A stretch of DNA of 64,000 nt. Source: Branchipolynoe longqiensis (Eukaryota > Annelida > Polychaeta > Phyllodocida > Polynoidae). The first letter of the stretch is position 1. Each line of letters opens with the position of its first letter. The stretch spans positions 57,314,917 to 57,378,916 of the forward strand of contig CM059198.1 in assembly GCA_030323885.1 (NCBI GenBank), in the 5' to 3' direction. Positions 31,000 to 41,744 of the stretch are shown here, piece by piece. The notes beneath the pieces were generated by a model, which was not told the DNA's origin, did not search any database, and saw nothing but the letters and a program-made list of their open reading frames with translations. The position numbers and the translations under genes are program-made.

Positions 31000-32270
31000 C
31001 TTAGTAACTCCCTTTCCATGCACTCCCCACCCTTCTCATCATCCTGCCCCCTCCCATCCACTCCCCTCCCCTTCCATACCAGCCCCTCCTTTCTCAGCAT
31101 CCTCTCCCCTCCGTGTGCGTCCCGTCCTCTATCCTCCCCTCCACTCCCCACCCCTCCCATTTCATACCGGCCCCTCCCTTCACATAATGCTCGACCCACC
31201 GCGTCCTTTCCGTCCCGTCACCTCCCTCCCTATCTGTCCTTCCCCCATCGCTCCTCTTACGTCCCATCCCGTCTCCTCCTCTCATATCCCCTCTCCTCTC
31301 TCCTTAGCCTATCCCCCTCCCTTTCTATCCGCTCCGGTCCCTGCCCCCCTCCCCTCACCTCCCGCTCCAACCACAATCCGCTGGGCAGTCATCTGCCTCA
31401 CAGCCTCTCCTCTTCCCTCACTACCCACATCCTACCCCCCGACCCCTCTCGTATCCACGCCTCCCTACCCCCTCGCCTCTCCTCCCCTCCCTGCCCCCCT
31501 CGCATCTCCTCCCCTCAGCCCCCGGTCCCACCATAGCCCCGCTGGCCAGTCATCTAGCTCCCATCCCCTCCCCTCTCCTCTTCTCGCACTCCCCCCTTCC
31601 TATCCCCCGCACCCCCTATCGTCTCCTCCCCTCCCTTCCCCCTCGCCTCTCCTCCCCTCACCCATCGGTCCCACCACAGCCCCAGTGGGCAGTCATCTGT
31701 CTCCCAGCCCCTCTCCTCTTCCTCTCCCCTCCTATCCCATCCCGTCCCCTCTCCTCCCATACCCCCTTCACCCCTCGCCTATCCTCCCTTCACCTCCCGC
31801 TCCCACCACAGCCCCACTGGCAGTCATCTGCCTCCCGTTCCCCCTCTCCTCTCCTCTTCCCTCACTACCCTCCCCTTCTATCCCATCCCGCCCCCTCTCC
31901 TCCCCTCCCTTCCCCTCGCACTCTCCTCCCCTCACCCACTGCTACCCCCCACCACCCCGATGGGCAGTCATCTGCATCCCAGCCCCTCTCCTCTTCCCCT
32001 CCCCTCCTATCCCATCCCGCCCGCTCTCCTCCGCTCCCCTCCCTTCGGCTCCCTTCCCCTTCCACTCTTCTCCCCTCACTCCCTGATACCCCTCTTCACC
32101 CCAATGGGAAGTCAGCTGCATCCCAGCCCCTCTCATTTCCTCTTCCCTCACCCACCTCGCTCCCAACCCACTCTCCTCTTCTCCCATCCCTCCCCCTGTT
32201 CTCTCCTCCCCTCACCCCCCTGTTCCCACCACATCCCCGCTGGGCAGGCATCTGCCTCCCAGCCTCTCCC
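31000..32270 (+). repeat. Polypyrimidine minisatellite, about 145-bp unit
   Basis: The strand is almost entirely C and T. A marker motif GGGCAGTCATCTGCCTCCCA or a variant recurs at about 31383, 31544, 31687, 31817, 31963, 32107 and 32243 (spacing 130-163 bp). Long C/T mirror tracts can form triplex (H-) DNA. Lack of stops gives a 366-codon open frame of Ser and Pro (30986-32086). It has no domain, and I consider it an artefact. Confidence 0.85.
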
Positions 32271-32621
32271 GTCATTATCTAATTGTGTCCCGGCTATTTA
32301 TAGACAGTAATGGCCAGGGTGCATGTCTGGAAGGGCGCATCGTCAGCTGTGGGACATCATGCCAACACTTCCACGATCAGGCCCGTGTTGTACTACCAAC
32401 ACTCCCCCTTTCCTCAACACTTACAATACTCTTTCATCACCTAACAAGTGTGCCAATGCATTTCCAGTTGGGTTTCTGATCTTCATGATTTTCTGGAAAT
32501 GATTAGTTCTACCATTTTTCACTTACCTGGAACTGATAGATATCCGAGCGGAATATGGGGAATTGGATAAAGGACGATCCATCCATATACAATAAAAAAA
32601 ACTGAATGCGGACATTGTGTA
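32271..32621. other. Non-genic, nothing recognised
   Basis: No repeat family or coding signal could be assigned. Confidence 0.4.
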
Positions 32622-32977
32622 TTAAAGTGGCATAGTCTGCTGCTTTTGAGTTTCTGTCAATGTTCTGGGACAATTATTTATAATTGATCGTTATTATCTA
32701 CCTTGCTTTAATTTGAAGTAATTTCTATTTTAAATGGCTCACTTTTGAGATATTTGCTGTTCAAACATTTCAAATTAATGTAGGCAAGCACACCAAACCT
32801 CTGACACCATATGTTTTGACAATATCAGGTTCTATTAAATTGACTCATTGTTCCCTTCTATGTGGCAACCAATGATTAGTAAATGAATCAGTATCTAAGT
32901 TAGATATGCAGAATCAAATCTAAATAATTGTTTTGGTTCTTGAAAATTTGATGTTTGATCGGACTATGCAGCTTTAA
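32622..32977. mobile_element. Family A MITE, TTAA ends
   Basis: It starts TTAAAGTGGCATAGTCTGCT and ends GATCGGACTATGCAGCTTTAA. It is 356 bp long, close to the copy at 61038-61392, and in the opposite orientation to the copy at 27435. Confidence 0.8.
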
Positions 32978-33124
32978 GGCAGTCGGTAAATCTTGTCGTC
33001 ATGACATCATACGTTGTGGAGATTCCTTCCCTCCCTTCTCAGTTTCCCTGCATTCAAACAAATTTCAATAAACTGCCCTTGACATTCCACCTACCAAACA
33101 TGTGCATTATAGATCATTTTAGTT

Positions 33125-34272
33125 GGCCCTGTCACATTACGATGCTTCTCGCTGGCGCGCCGCCAACGCGCAAAAAAGTTGAGACATGTCAAATGTTTTG
33201 GTGCGGTGGGAAAAGGTTTGAGGTCAGCGCAATGTGTTGGTAGTGTGCGGCCAACGTTGTGGTAATGTATAGCGACGCATGAGAAAAAAAACTAAAAAGG
33301 TTTGGCTCACCATCCTGATATGACCTTAGATGTTGCTAGGATGTAAAACAACAACAAACAAACAAAGCAACAGTTTGGCGCAACGAGCCTGACGTGCCCG
33401 TGGTGTGTGCCTAGCGTTTGCATAATGTTATTCCAGCGCGTTTTACGCATCTCGACATCCCCCTAATGGTGCAGTCACACTACGACGCTTCTCCCGGCGA
33501 CCTGTCAGCGTTGAAAATAAAATCTTATGCGTCGAGAAACGTCCAACTTTTCGGCGGTTTGTGGACAAAGTTTGGCGTCAGGGCGGCGCATTATTCGCGC
33601 GCGGCCAACGGGTGTCGACGCATTGGAGGAAAAAAATAAAAAGTTTGGCGCGATGTGCTCATATTACCTTAGATGTTGGTAGGACGTAAACCAAGAAAGC
33701 AACGATTTGGCGCAATGTGTGCAGACGACCCGCCCGTGCGCGCGCCATCTGCCTAGCGTTCCCATAACGTTATTCCGGCGCGTCCAACGGAGCTCGACGT
33801 TTGCCTAACGTCCTCCTAACGTCCTTACCCATATATTTGCGCGCGCTCCAAACAGGCTTAAAACCTTGGGCGACCGGCAACGCGCGCCGATGTTGTCCGC
33901 CGACCATCAACGTCAAGGATAGTGTACCGACGTGTACCGACGCGCGCATAACGCGCCCCCAGCGCGTCTCGATATTTCACTAATTATCGCCCAAAATCAA
34001 CACACGTCTACGGGTCGCCGGCGAGAAGCGTCGTAGTGTGACTGCACCATTACATTGCCATAATGTTGGCACCCGCGCGTTGTCACATGTCAAAAGTTTT
34101 GTGCAAGCGCAAAACATTGCCGATCCCATGACATGCGCGGCCGACCATCTCGGACCATCGCCATCCATCAATGAATACTAATGCGCGCCTAACGCGCACG
34201 TAAAGCTTCCTGACGTATCCTGATATTCCGCCATACGTTGGCGAGAAGTTTCGTAATGTGACAGCACCATTA
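33125..34272. mobile_element. Outer CpG-rich TIR element, interrupted
   Basis: The left end GGCCCTGTCACATTACGATG and right end TTCGTAATGTGACAGCACC are inverted. It is split by a related element at 33474-34053. About 33307-33366 of the outer element is a SINE tail (CATCCTGATATGACCTTAGA, TGTTGCTAGGATGTAAAACA). The same SINE-tail piece is at the matching position of the inner element, so it was acquired before the family spread. A central palindrome (TTTTGTGCAAGCGCAAAAC, about 34097) is shared with 29261-29922. Confidence 0.7.
33474..34053. mobile_element. Inner CpG-rich TIR element, 580 bp
   Basis: The ends TAATGGTGCAGTCACACTAC and GTAGTGTGACTGCACCATTA are perfectly inverted and continue through GACGCTTCTC. 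The order TTTGGCGCGATGTG, a SINE-like tail (CTCATATTACCTTAGATGTT), GATTTGGCGCAATGTG, CCTAGCGTTCCCATAACGTT follows that of the outer element. It may target TA or TTA. No transposase is encoded; the short frames reflect CpG-rich sequence. Confidence 0.75.
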
Positions 34273-34352
34273 AGTAGCGAAAAGCTAAATGAGTGTGCAT
34301 TCCTCATTCTTCCACTGCTCCATGACATAGTCTAGTAATACTGAAGGACCAG

Positions 34353-34682
34353 ACCGGGTGGCCGAATGAGTTCAGCGTCCGTCTCCTGTTTTATCATCAA
34401 CATCTGGCAGCATTTCTTAACCCACCCACCCACACCTATAGCTAATGATCAAGCTGTAGGGCTGAGGGCTTGATTCCTGTGCCTTAAATATTGTCTCGTG
34501 GAGAAATGGCAGTCTTCTGTTGCTGTGATCTCTTGCTGTTCATGATTGTCGTAATGAGTCCTTCCGACGAATACACTACCTATATACACCATGTTGTCTC
34601 TGTGTCGTGAATTAGGTATCCATACTTATATGAGTTTAGATGTTCCCAAGATTTAAAACTCCAACAAACAACCAACCAACTA
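34353..34682 (+). repeat. Decayed SINE: head and tail fragments
   Basis: ACCGGGTGGCCGAATGAGTTCAGCGTCCGTCTCC at 34357-34390 is the type B head, in family form. CATACTTATATGAGTTTAGATGTTCCCAAG then CTCCAACAAACAACCAACC at 34620-34680 is a tail. The sequence between does not match the body. It may be one heavily rearranged SINE or two fragments. Confidence 0.5.
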
Positions 34683-34974
34683 ATCGGCAGGACACAAATA
34701 GTTTGGTGCCTTTTTTCCAGCCATCCTGCTATTCTTTGAGCGGTTGCTATGACGCAAACAAATCCAAAGGAACAAATATACAACACACGGAATATTGGTG
34801 CAATTGTCCACGTGCGCCGGCGATCGATGGGTTACTTACTATACATCCCGTGTGCAGTCACCCGTGACGTACCGTGTCTGGTGGTAGTTAATACTACGTT
34901 ACGAATCAGTGATTAGAAGCAGACCGTGCTGACCTCAGGCGATAGTTCTAGACCGATATGAGCGCAGCAAATAT
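34683..34974. other. Non-genic, nothing recognised
   Basis: No assignable feature. Confidence 0.4.
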
Positions 34975-35879
34975 TGATGTATCATCATTAACACTGCGGC
35001 ATAAAAAGTGTGATCAAGACAATGCCATTTAATAAGGATTTTATCATGATCTAATGTTAGCATTAACGATGCCGTAACATGATTAACACACTTCATTTAA
35101 TCCAGCGTAAAATCTGACCATCCGCAGGTCTGGAAGCGGTAGTGACCAGACACAGTTGGTATCAGGGTGGCCAGGAGCCACTCACAGGTGGCACTATAGT
35201 GGCAGAAGCAGGAACTAACTCCTATGACAGTAGGATAGTCGGTAATAACTAATATATAGGGGAGAACTGATAAGTGGTAGTATCCTTGTTTATATTCCCA
35301 TAATATATTATACAGCACATAAATGATCAAATATTAGCATTAAAGATGCAGTAACACAACCAACACAACTTCATTTAATCAGGATTATGTCATGATCTAA
35401 TATTAGCATTACATATGTGGTACCATGATTAACACAACTTCATTTAATCAGGCATATATCATGATCGAATATTAGTATTACGGGTGAAATAACATGATCA
35501 AAACAATGTCCTTGTATTAGGCTTATATCATAATCGAAGATCAGGAATAAAGATTAAGCTAGCGTCATTTAATCACGGTTATATCATCCTCGCATATCGA
35601 CATCAAAGATGCAGGATATGATCAACATCATTTCATTTAATCAGGATGATATAATGATCGAATAATAACATTAAAGATGAGGTAAAACCATTAAGGTAAT
35701 GATATGTAATCAATATTATATCAGGATCGAATACTAGCATTAAATGTGCAGTAATGCGATCAGCCCAATATCATTCAAGCAGGATTATATCATGATCAAA
35801 TATTAGCATTAGAGATGCAGTAACATGATTAATACAACGCCATTATAATTAAGAGTATATCACGATCGAATATTAGCAT

Positions 35880-36300
35880 TTTGTTTTAGTTTTTTTTGTT
35901 TCAAGTATTTATTCATCGAATAATATCTTTTGTCAGCGCCAAAGCACTGGTCTTCCGGCCGTACAGTACAATTCCTTAATACATAAATGAAACTACTATC
36001 AGTTGTAATAGCGACTGTATGCAAATCATGTTTGTTACTAAAAAGTATTATACATTTTATAAATGAAGTATCAGCTGTAGTAGTAACTGCGTACTAAAAG
36101 TATTATACATTTTATAAATGAAGTATCAGCTGTGTACAAGTCCAGTCCAATAAAAGTATCATGCATGAATGAAACTACTATCAGTTGTAATAGTGACTGC
36201 ATGCAAATCCTGTTTGTTACTAGAAGTACTATACATTTTATAAATGAAGTATCAGCTGTAGTAGTAACTGTGTACAAATTCACTCCAACAAAGTATCATG
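35880..36300. repeat. Repeat I and a 182-bp duplication inside the satellite
   Basis: Positions 35880-35985 are repeat I (T-rich start, CGCCAAAGCACTGGTCTTCC). From 35988, GAAACTACTATCAGTTGTAA recurs at about 36170, and TATACATTTTATAAATGAAG occurs three times. It is a local tandem expansion next to an inserted retroposon. Confidence 0.65.
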
Positions 36301-36461
36301 CAAATTCAGTCAACAGATGCAGTAACATGATAACTACAACTTCATTTAATCAGGAGTATATCATGATCAAACATTAACATTAAATGCATTTGAGGTTGCA
36401 CTAACATTATTAACACAACACCATTTTAATCAAGAATATATCACATTGTATTACTTGTTAT

Positions 36462-36612
36462 GCTCATATTATTTAGGCTGCAGGGCCTAATGCTCCCCAC
36501 CTGCCACGTGGCGGGAGGGCGCTGTACCGCCTGCGCTCACCCGGCTAAGGCTCACAGAGCCGCAGGCAATCAGCCAATCAGGGCTGAGCTTCCCGGGGGA
36601 GGCGACTTCGGG
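36462..36612 (+). repeat. Repeat H inside the satellite
   Basis: It starts TTGTTATGCTCATATTATTTA and ends near GAGGCGACTTCGG, with a GC-rich middle and CAGCCAATCAGGGC. It matches 27790-27955. The flanks are 69-bp satellite, and GAATATTAGCATTAAA resumes directly after it. Confidence 0.6.
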
Positions 36613-36800
36613 CGAATATTAGCATTAAATGTGCAGTAACATGGTTAACACAACATAATTGTATCATAATTATATCATGGCCGAATATTAGCATTACTGT
36701 TGCAGTAACATGATTACCACAATTTCATTTTATCAGGAGTATATCATGATCGAATATTAGCATTAAAGATGCATTAAGGATGCAGTAACATCACTATCAA

Positions 36801-37345
36801 TGTGGTATGAATGTCAGGTTGAAAACTACTGTGTCCTGATACAAATACCCATTTATCCGAGTTGCTACTACTCACGGTATGGTATGGCTCCAATATTGTC
36901 GATTAGGTACTGCTCAAAGGGTTCGTGCACTATTGACTAATAAAAGGTGTGACCTATTATCATGATGTTGCAAGGGAGATGCTTGCTTGGGTGGGGCCCT
37001 TTTCCTCTTTCGCTGTCTTGCTTTGTCCTTACTGTTGAACCCTGCTTTACGCGTCCCTTGCTCTGAACCCCCTGCTGATGGATACAAGTGCACTGCTACC
37101 ACCAGGTTGGAGTGATTCGGAGCCACTCCAATGACTCTTCGTTAATTGCTGTAAAGAGATCCCCGCTTCTACAACCATGCCTCCTGAAGGTTAATCTTCA
37201 AATCAAAGATTGGACCGATTTATCGGTGCCTTTCTATATTGCTGAAGTTCTGCAGCCAGTAACCGTCGTAAGGTTACAAACAACCCAAGACCCAGTCATG
37301 ATGTTGAACATATCTGTAAGGTTAGTGCAGCCGTCCACATTGTCC
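36801..37345. other. Non-genic, unassigned short open frames
   Basis: Frames at 36914-37126 (minus) and 37088-37345 (plus) have no domain that I recognise. They could be remains of a retroelement, but I cannot support that. No repeat match was found elsewhere in the window. Confidence 0.35.
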
Positions 37346-37648
37346 ACCTCATCATCATCATCATCATGCTGTCGGTCGCGATGCGACAAAGACAGCTTTC
37401 ATTACTTGACTGCCGCTCTCCATTTATCTCTCTGCTGTGGGAGTGATTTGTGCGGTTGTACATTTCATGAAAGCTGCCTGCAAAAGGGTTGAAGTGCTGC
37501 TGGCTTTTGCAAGTTACCAGCGGCACTCTCTCGGGGAGCAAATAGAGGTTTCAGACCAGCAAGAACATGTCCAGACAGGCACAAAACTATTTGTCCCTAC
37601 AGTGGCTGGTCGGGAGATGTTGGGAGTTCCATACATCAACCGCCCTTG
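37346..37648 (-). mobile_element. Chimeric LINE-tail derivative, minus strand
   Basis: CATCATCATCATCATGCTGTC at the left is the (GAT)n end of a minus-strand copy, and ACATCAACCGCCC at the right is the start of the module. The junction (GGGAGTGATTTGTGCGGTTGTAC) differs from those in the other copies. Confidence 0.75.
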
Positions 37649-37719
37649 ATGCTGCCACAGTGATATGGTTTTCTGTTCAGGGTTTGCTCATTGTCCATCT
37701 AGTAGTTTGTATACTGATA

Positions 37720-38410
37720 TTGACTCTATATATATTGTCTAAATACTATTATAAGTGGACATATAATAATGACATAGATAACAGGTTCTTTCCATACACT
37801 ATGTACATATTACAATAGCTCCTTGTAAATGTGGAACATTTTGATAGTAGGTATTGTTCAGTCACGAGGGGATGGTCGAGTTAGAGCATCTGTCTCCTGT
37901 GGTGGTAGATTGTGGGGTCGTGGGTTTGAACCCTGGTCGAGTCAAACCGATGACTTAAAAATTGATACGTGTCGCTTCCAAGCCAGCCGCTTGGCATTAT
38001 TAGGACAGGGTAAGGACTGGTGTGCTCAGTGTCCGAATAATGTGACTGAGTGGGATACCATGTCATGGTGCCAGCGGCCTGGTTTCCCAGTGGGACAGCA
38101 CTATAAAGTCGCCATAAGTGCGCACTGTCACAAGTCGGTACCCGCCCTGATATGACCTTATATGTTGCTAGGACGTAAAACAACAACAACAAACAAAAAC
38201 AAATCAGTCACTATGTATATATTACCATAGCTCTTTGCAGTATATATGGAATATTTACATAGTAGGTTGTTTTCATACACTAGGTTATATATAACTAAAA
38301 CCACTTGTGTATCTGGAACCTTTAGATAGTAGGTATTCCCCATGCACTATGTATATATTCCCGTACGTCCTTGCAGTATATACATACTATGACAACTACA
38401 TATATTATTT
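37720..38410 (+). repeat. About 75-90-bp tandem repeat split by a SINE
   Basis: The unit includes CACTATGTATATATTACCAT, AGCTCTTTGCAG and ATAGTAGGTATT. Units are seen at about 37795-37865, and after the SINE at about 38205-38410. The SINE at 37866-38204 inserted within one unit. Confidence 0.65.
37866..38204 (+). repeat. SINE type B, full length, with 7-bp target duplication
   Basis: The head GGGGATGGTCGAGTTAGAGC with box B GGGTTTGAACCCTGG is followed by a complete body and the tail GACGTAAAACAACAACAACA. CAGTCAC flanks both sides (37859-37865 and 38205-38211). This copy defines the family limits best. Confidence 0.9.
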
Positions 38411-38680
38411 ACATCTCCAGTTCTGTTATGTGTGTTTCTCCTGCTGCTCTCACAACGCATTAACACTAATGGGTCATCACTTAAAACGTTGACAGAATGT
38501 CGATAGTCTCAACAATGTGATGTTCCCGAAAGCACCATATCACATTTCACTCAGTGACATCACAACGACTACCACAACAGTGCAATGTCCCTGGGTTAAT
38601 CAGCAATGCGCTTTATCTTCTCAGTATCAACTCTCTTCCCTGTCTTGCTATTTACGTTGTATGAAAATACTACTTCGTTT
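38411..38680. other. Non-genic, nothing recognised
   Basis: No assignable feature. A 76-codon plus frame running into the following MITE is accidental. Confidence 0.4.
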
Positions 38681-39034
38681 ATTTAGAGATGAAGAATCCA
38701 ATGGTTTTGAGTTTATGTCATTTTCTGATTTTGATATAATAGATTGAAGATTGAAATCTTTCATGTGTGGAATTGTTTCTTTTAAATGCTTAACTTTGGA
38801 CATATTTGAAGTGCAAACATTCTAAATTAAGTTCGGCAAATATGGCCAAAACGCTGACACCATAGAGGTCAGCTGTAATTCCGGTTATATTAGATTGACT
38901 CGTTGTACTGCTATATCTGGTAACAAACGGATAATAAGTGCATCACTATCTAAGTTGGATTATGTTTAAATCCAACCTAGATAATTGTTTTGCTTTTGAA
39001 AATTTGATGATTTCATCGGACGATGCAGCTTTAC
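38681..39034. mobile_element. Family A MITE, decayed ends
   Basis: The inside matches 61038-61392 (GGTTTTGAGTTT, CATTTTCTGA, GATTGACTCGTTG, GATATAATAG-type blocks), and the right end is ATCGGACGATGCAGCTTTA. The left TTAA is mutated. Confidence 0.7.
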
Positions 39035-39125
39035 TATTTTAATATATCTGGTATTATTAAAGATGGATACTCAAAAAAAAAAAGCACATTTTATAAACTA
39101 AAGCTCTTAGTTACATTTGAACGTG

Positions 39126-39270
39126 GATATATCATCATGCTGTTGGTCATGATGCAACAAAAACTGCTTTCATTACTTGACTGCTGCTCTCCATTTAGCT
39201 TTCTCCATGAGTCGGTCGTAATGTCTCTCAGCTTCAGGTTTCGCTTGATGGTATCCTTGAACTGGAGATA
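39126..39270 (-). mobile_element. LINE 3' fragment, minus strand
   Basis: ATCATCATGCTGTTGGTCAT is the (GAT)n end. The minus strand then codes for the C-terminal part of the protein (…LKLRDI-T-DSWRKL…, with decay) and joins unrelated sequence near 39270. It is similar to 48465-48651. Confidence 0.65.
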
Positions 39271-39477
39271 CCTTATAAAAGGTTTTATTGCAATATGCTG
39301 TCTCTGTGCTATCCTCAGAAATGAGTAGCCAAAGCCTAGTAAAAATATTGCGGCAGACCGCTCCAAGACGACTTGCAATACTAGAAACTTGCTAAATAAA
39401 GACAAAGACAATGTCCAGCTTGTTTTCAGTTCAAGCGTATACAAAGTTAGGCCTATAAAATAACCATTGCTTCAAAA
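39271..39477. other. Non-genic spacer
   Basis: Nothing recognised. Confidence 0.4.
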
Positions 39478-39930
39478 TAAAGCGATGGGGAGAGTGTAAT
39501 AGTCTGCACTGACCTCTCAGACAAGGAGCCTCATAGACAAGTAGTCATAGCTATGGTTGTAAAGACCACAACTCCAATATGTGGTTATGTAGGCAGGCTA
39601 TAGTGAAATCAATACAGGCAAAAAGAGAAAGGAAGAGTATAAAGAGTGAAAGAAGAGAGAGAGACAAGCCCTCAGGTTTATTATTTATATGGTACATGGA
39701 TCCAGTATAGTGTATCACCTCACCCCATTCTCCCAATGAAAAACAAACATCTCTAGCTCCACCAATGAGAAACAAGCATTTCCGGTCCCCATGGTTGCAG
39801 TGATCTACCCACCACCACCAAGTGGTGTGGCTGCCCTGGCCACCACCTGCCTTGAGATGAGTGTGTGGTGATCCATGACTAGCAGAGGGGGGAGAAGGCA
39901 GTGGGTAGAGCTCTGAGTGCCCCTTATACA
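39478..39930 (-). mobile_element. LTR-like repeat, minus strand, beside an S2 start
   Basis: Positions 39478-39556 match the start of family S2 (GTAATAGTCTGCACTGACCT). From 39557 to 39930 lies the minus-strand copy of the LTR-like repeat, with GGATCCATGTACCATATAAA and AATAAACCTGAGGGCTTG on the minus strand. Its minus-strand ends could be TGTATAAGGGG and GTCTTTACA (TG...CA), but I see no matching 5-bp duplication. Confidence 0.45.
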
Positions 39931-40117
39931 CTCAATATACAATAATATGCAGGTTTTATGAAGAGATATATCTGGATAATTGGTCAGGCTCCTTACCTTG
40001 CTCTTTCATTGGAGATAATGCTTTGGTAATCACATATCCTCTGACATTCCAATAGTTCCATTTTCGATGTGTACAACACAATCATTCCATAAGGTGTGTG
40101 GTGTGTAATTTTAGGGT

Positions 40118-40482
40118 GTTTCCCATTTTCATCACCCCCATGACACTGGTTGCCAAGACCATGATCCTCTATAAGCTGCATGCTGTAGGGTTGATGAACC
40201 TACCCTGTGTATGTATGTGTTAGTGCATTGCCTGTGTGTATGTAATTGTAAGCATTACAAGACTTACAATTCCAGGGCGATGAGTCTAGTAGTCTGCACT
40301 GATCTCTCAGGCAAGGAGCATCATGGACAGGTAAACATGGGTAGTGTGGTGATGTCAGGGAGCCTAGGTGGGGTAATGGTTAGCACACTGGCCCGGAATG
40401 CAAAGAGATGTGGGTTCGAGACCCGCTCTATATGCAATATGTCCCATTTTCATCACCCTCACGACATTAGCAATGTTACCAG
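40118..40482 (+). repeat. Family S2 tail-to-head pair
   Basis: A 3' part (CCCATTTTCATCACCCCCAT to TGTAATTGTAAG, ending at 40252) is followed after ten bases by a new start (CTTACAATTCCAGGG at 40263). That start runs through the tRNA-like region (GGTAATGGTTAGCACACTGG, GTGGGTTCGAGACCC) to about 40482. The same arrangement and spacer type occur at 56092-56115. The ends CTTACAATT and AATTGTAAG are inverted. Confidence 0.7.
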
Positions 40483-40839
40483 TGGGTGAAGATGTGTATA
40501 TATTCAAATGAATGGAATTGTCATGTCAAATGCGGGATTTGAACCCACACTTTTGCTATTCAGCGGATACCAATAGCACTATGTTGTGTGGTAGTGCAGC
40601 TACGGAGCTGAATGTACTGCACGATGAAGTATATTGGAATGATGATGAACCCCCAATATAAGCTTTGCAACAGGCAACAAGCAACACCAGCACCATAACT
40701 CACTGCAGTACCACAAGGCAATAACGGCACACAGTACAGTCACATCATGTGAGGTCATTACTACAATACACGATACCCAAATCACTTCAAATACCACCAA
40801 CAATATCGTGACGTATAAGTGTAATTATGCACATATTAT
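40483..40839. other. Non-genic, nothing recognised
   Basis: A short patch at 40520-40580 (GGGATTTGAACCCACACTTT) resembles a tRNA-like box B on the minus strand. I could not build a tRNA from it. Nothing else was found. Confidence 0.35.
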
Positions 40840-41610
40840 TATATATGTAATGCTCCTGTCTTTTATTGTTCTTATTCCGATATTGTTCCTGTAAACCTTC
40901 TTGTTGATATGTTCCTTCCTTCTATGTGTTACAGAAGATTGGGGTGCGGTCTGGGGAACAGGCGGGCTGCTCCCAAGCAGCTCCCCTAATTCCCCTCCTT
41001 TTCTCCAGGTGGCACATCATCATCATCACCATCATCATGCTGTTGGTTGTGGTGCGACAAAGACTGCTTTCATTACTTGACTGCCACTCTCCATTGAGCT
41101 CTCTGCTGTGAGAGTTGCATCCATGAGTCGGTCTTAATGTCTCTCAGCTTCAGGTTTCTCTTGATGGTATCCTTGAACTGGAGACGAGGGTGCCCCCCCT
41201 TTCTGTAACCAGAAGACAGTTGAGAATAGAGGATGTGCTTTGGCACCCTGTCTGATGACATCCTCATGAGGTGTCCAGTCCACCGGAGATTCTTTTTGAT
41301 CAGAAGATCTTCCATAGAGGGCAGCCCTGTCCGTTCGAGTATTTACATTTCATGAAAGCTGTCTGCAAAAGTGTTGAAGTGCTGCTGGCTTTTGCAAGTT
41401 ACCAGCGGCACTCTCTCGGGGAGCAAATAGAGGTTTCACACCGGCAAGAACATGTCAAGACAGGCGCAAAACTATTTGTCCCTGCACATCACCCACCTAC
41501 TAATGGCTCATTTCGCCAACGATTTAGGTCAATACAATTAGAGGTAGGTCTTAAGGGCCAGCCAGAGTTGTAGGTTCGATCCACATGAATCTGACTTGTC
41601 TTGTTTTATC
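40840..41610 (+). mobile_element. Repeat G split by a LINE derivative
   Basis: Positions 40840-41019 and 41492-41610 together match 22075-22400 (GCGGGCTGCTCCCAAGCAGC; then GTAGGTCTTAAGGGCCAGCC). The gap is the insertion at 41020-41483, flanked by GCACATCA on both sides (41012-41019 and 41484-41491). The host repeat predates that insertion. Confidence 0.65.
41020..41483 (-). mobile_element. Chimeric LINE derivative with part of the ORF
   Basis: The minus strand keeps the longest LINE part among the chimeric copies. The frame at 41073-41315 encodes a peptide with WTGHLMRMSSDRVPK, FKDTIKRNLKLRDI and W..AVK, typical of the C-terminal tail of RTE-like non-LTR retrotransposon ORF2 proteins. It then joins the 195-bp module near 41345. 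The target duplication GCACATCA is perfect. The element cannot move by itself because the endonuclease and reverse transcriptase are absent. Confidence 0.8.
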
Positions 41611-41744
41611 TGTAGTCTAATTGTTATGGAAGGAATTAATAATATAAACGCACACAAGTGGACGTAGTAATTTTGACTGTGGCAGATCGATTTAAATAAT
41701 ATGCTGAACGATGCCTGGGGGTTAATCCTCACCAGACTCGTTGC
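41611..41744. other. Non-genic spacer
   Basis: Nothing recognised. Confidence 0.4.

Larger units (their letters stand above)
34975..36800 (+). repeat. 69-bp AT-rich satellite, interrupted
   Basis: The unit is about GATCGAATATTAGCATTAAA then GATGCAGTAACATGATTAAC then ACAACTTCATTTAATCAGGATTATATCAT. It runs from about 34975 to 36800, with interruptions at 35097-35320 (unassigned), 35880-36300 (repeat I plus a 182-bp duplication) and 36462-36612 (repeat H). The interruptions show a series of insertions into an existing array. Confidence 0.85.

Noticed and set aside
30986..32086. 366-codon open reading frame, Ser/Pro-rich
   Set aside because: It is open only because the strand is nearly all C and T. 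Another frame is equally open, the codons follow the tandem repeat, and no domain is visible.
36914..37345. Possible retroelement gag/pol remnant
   Set aside because: The peptides show no zinc knuckle, protease, RT or integrase motif. Evidence is too weak to annotate.
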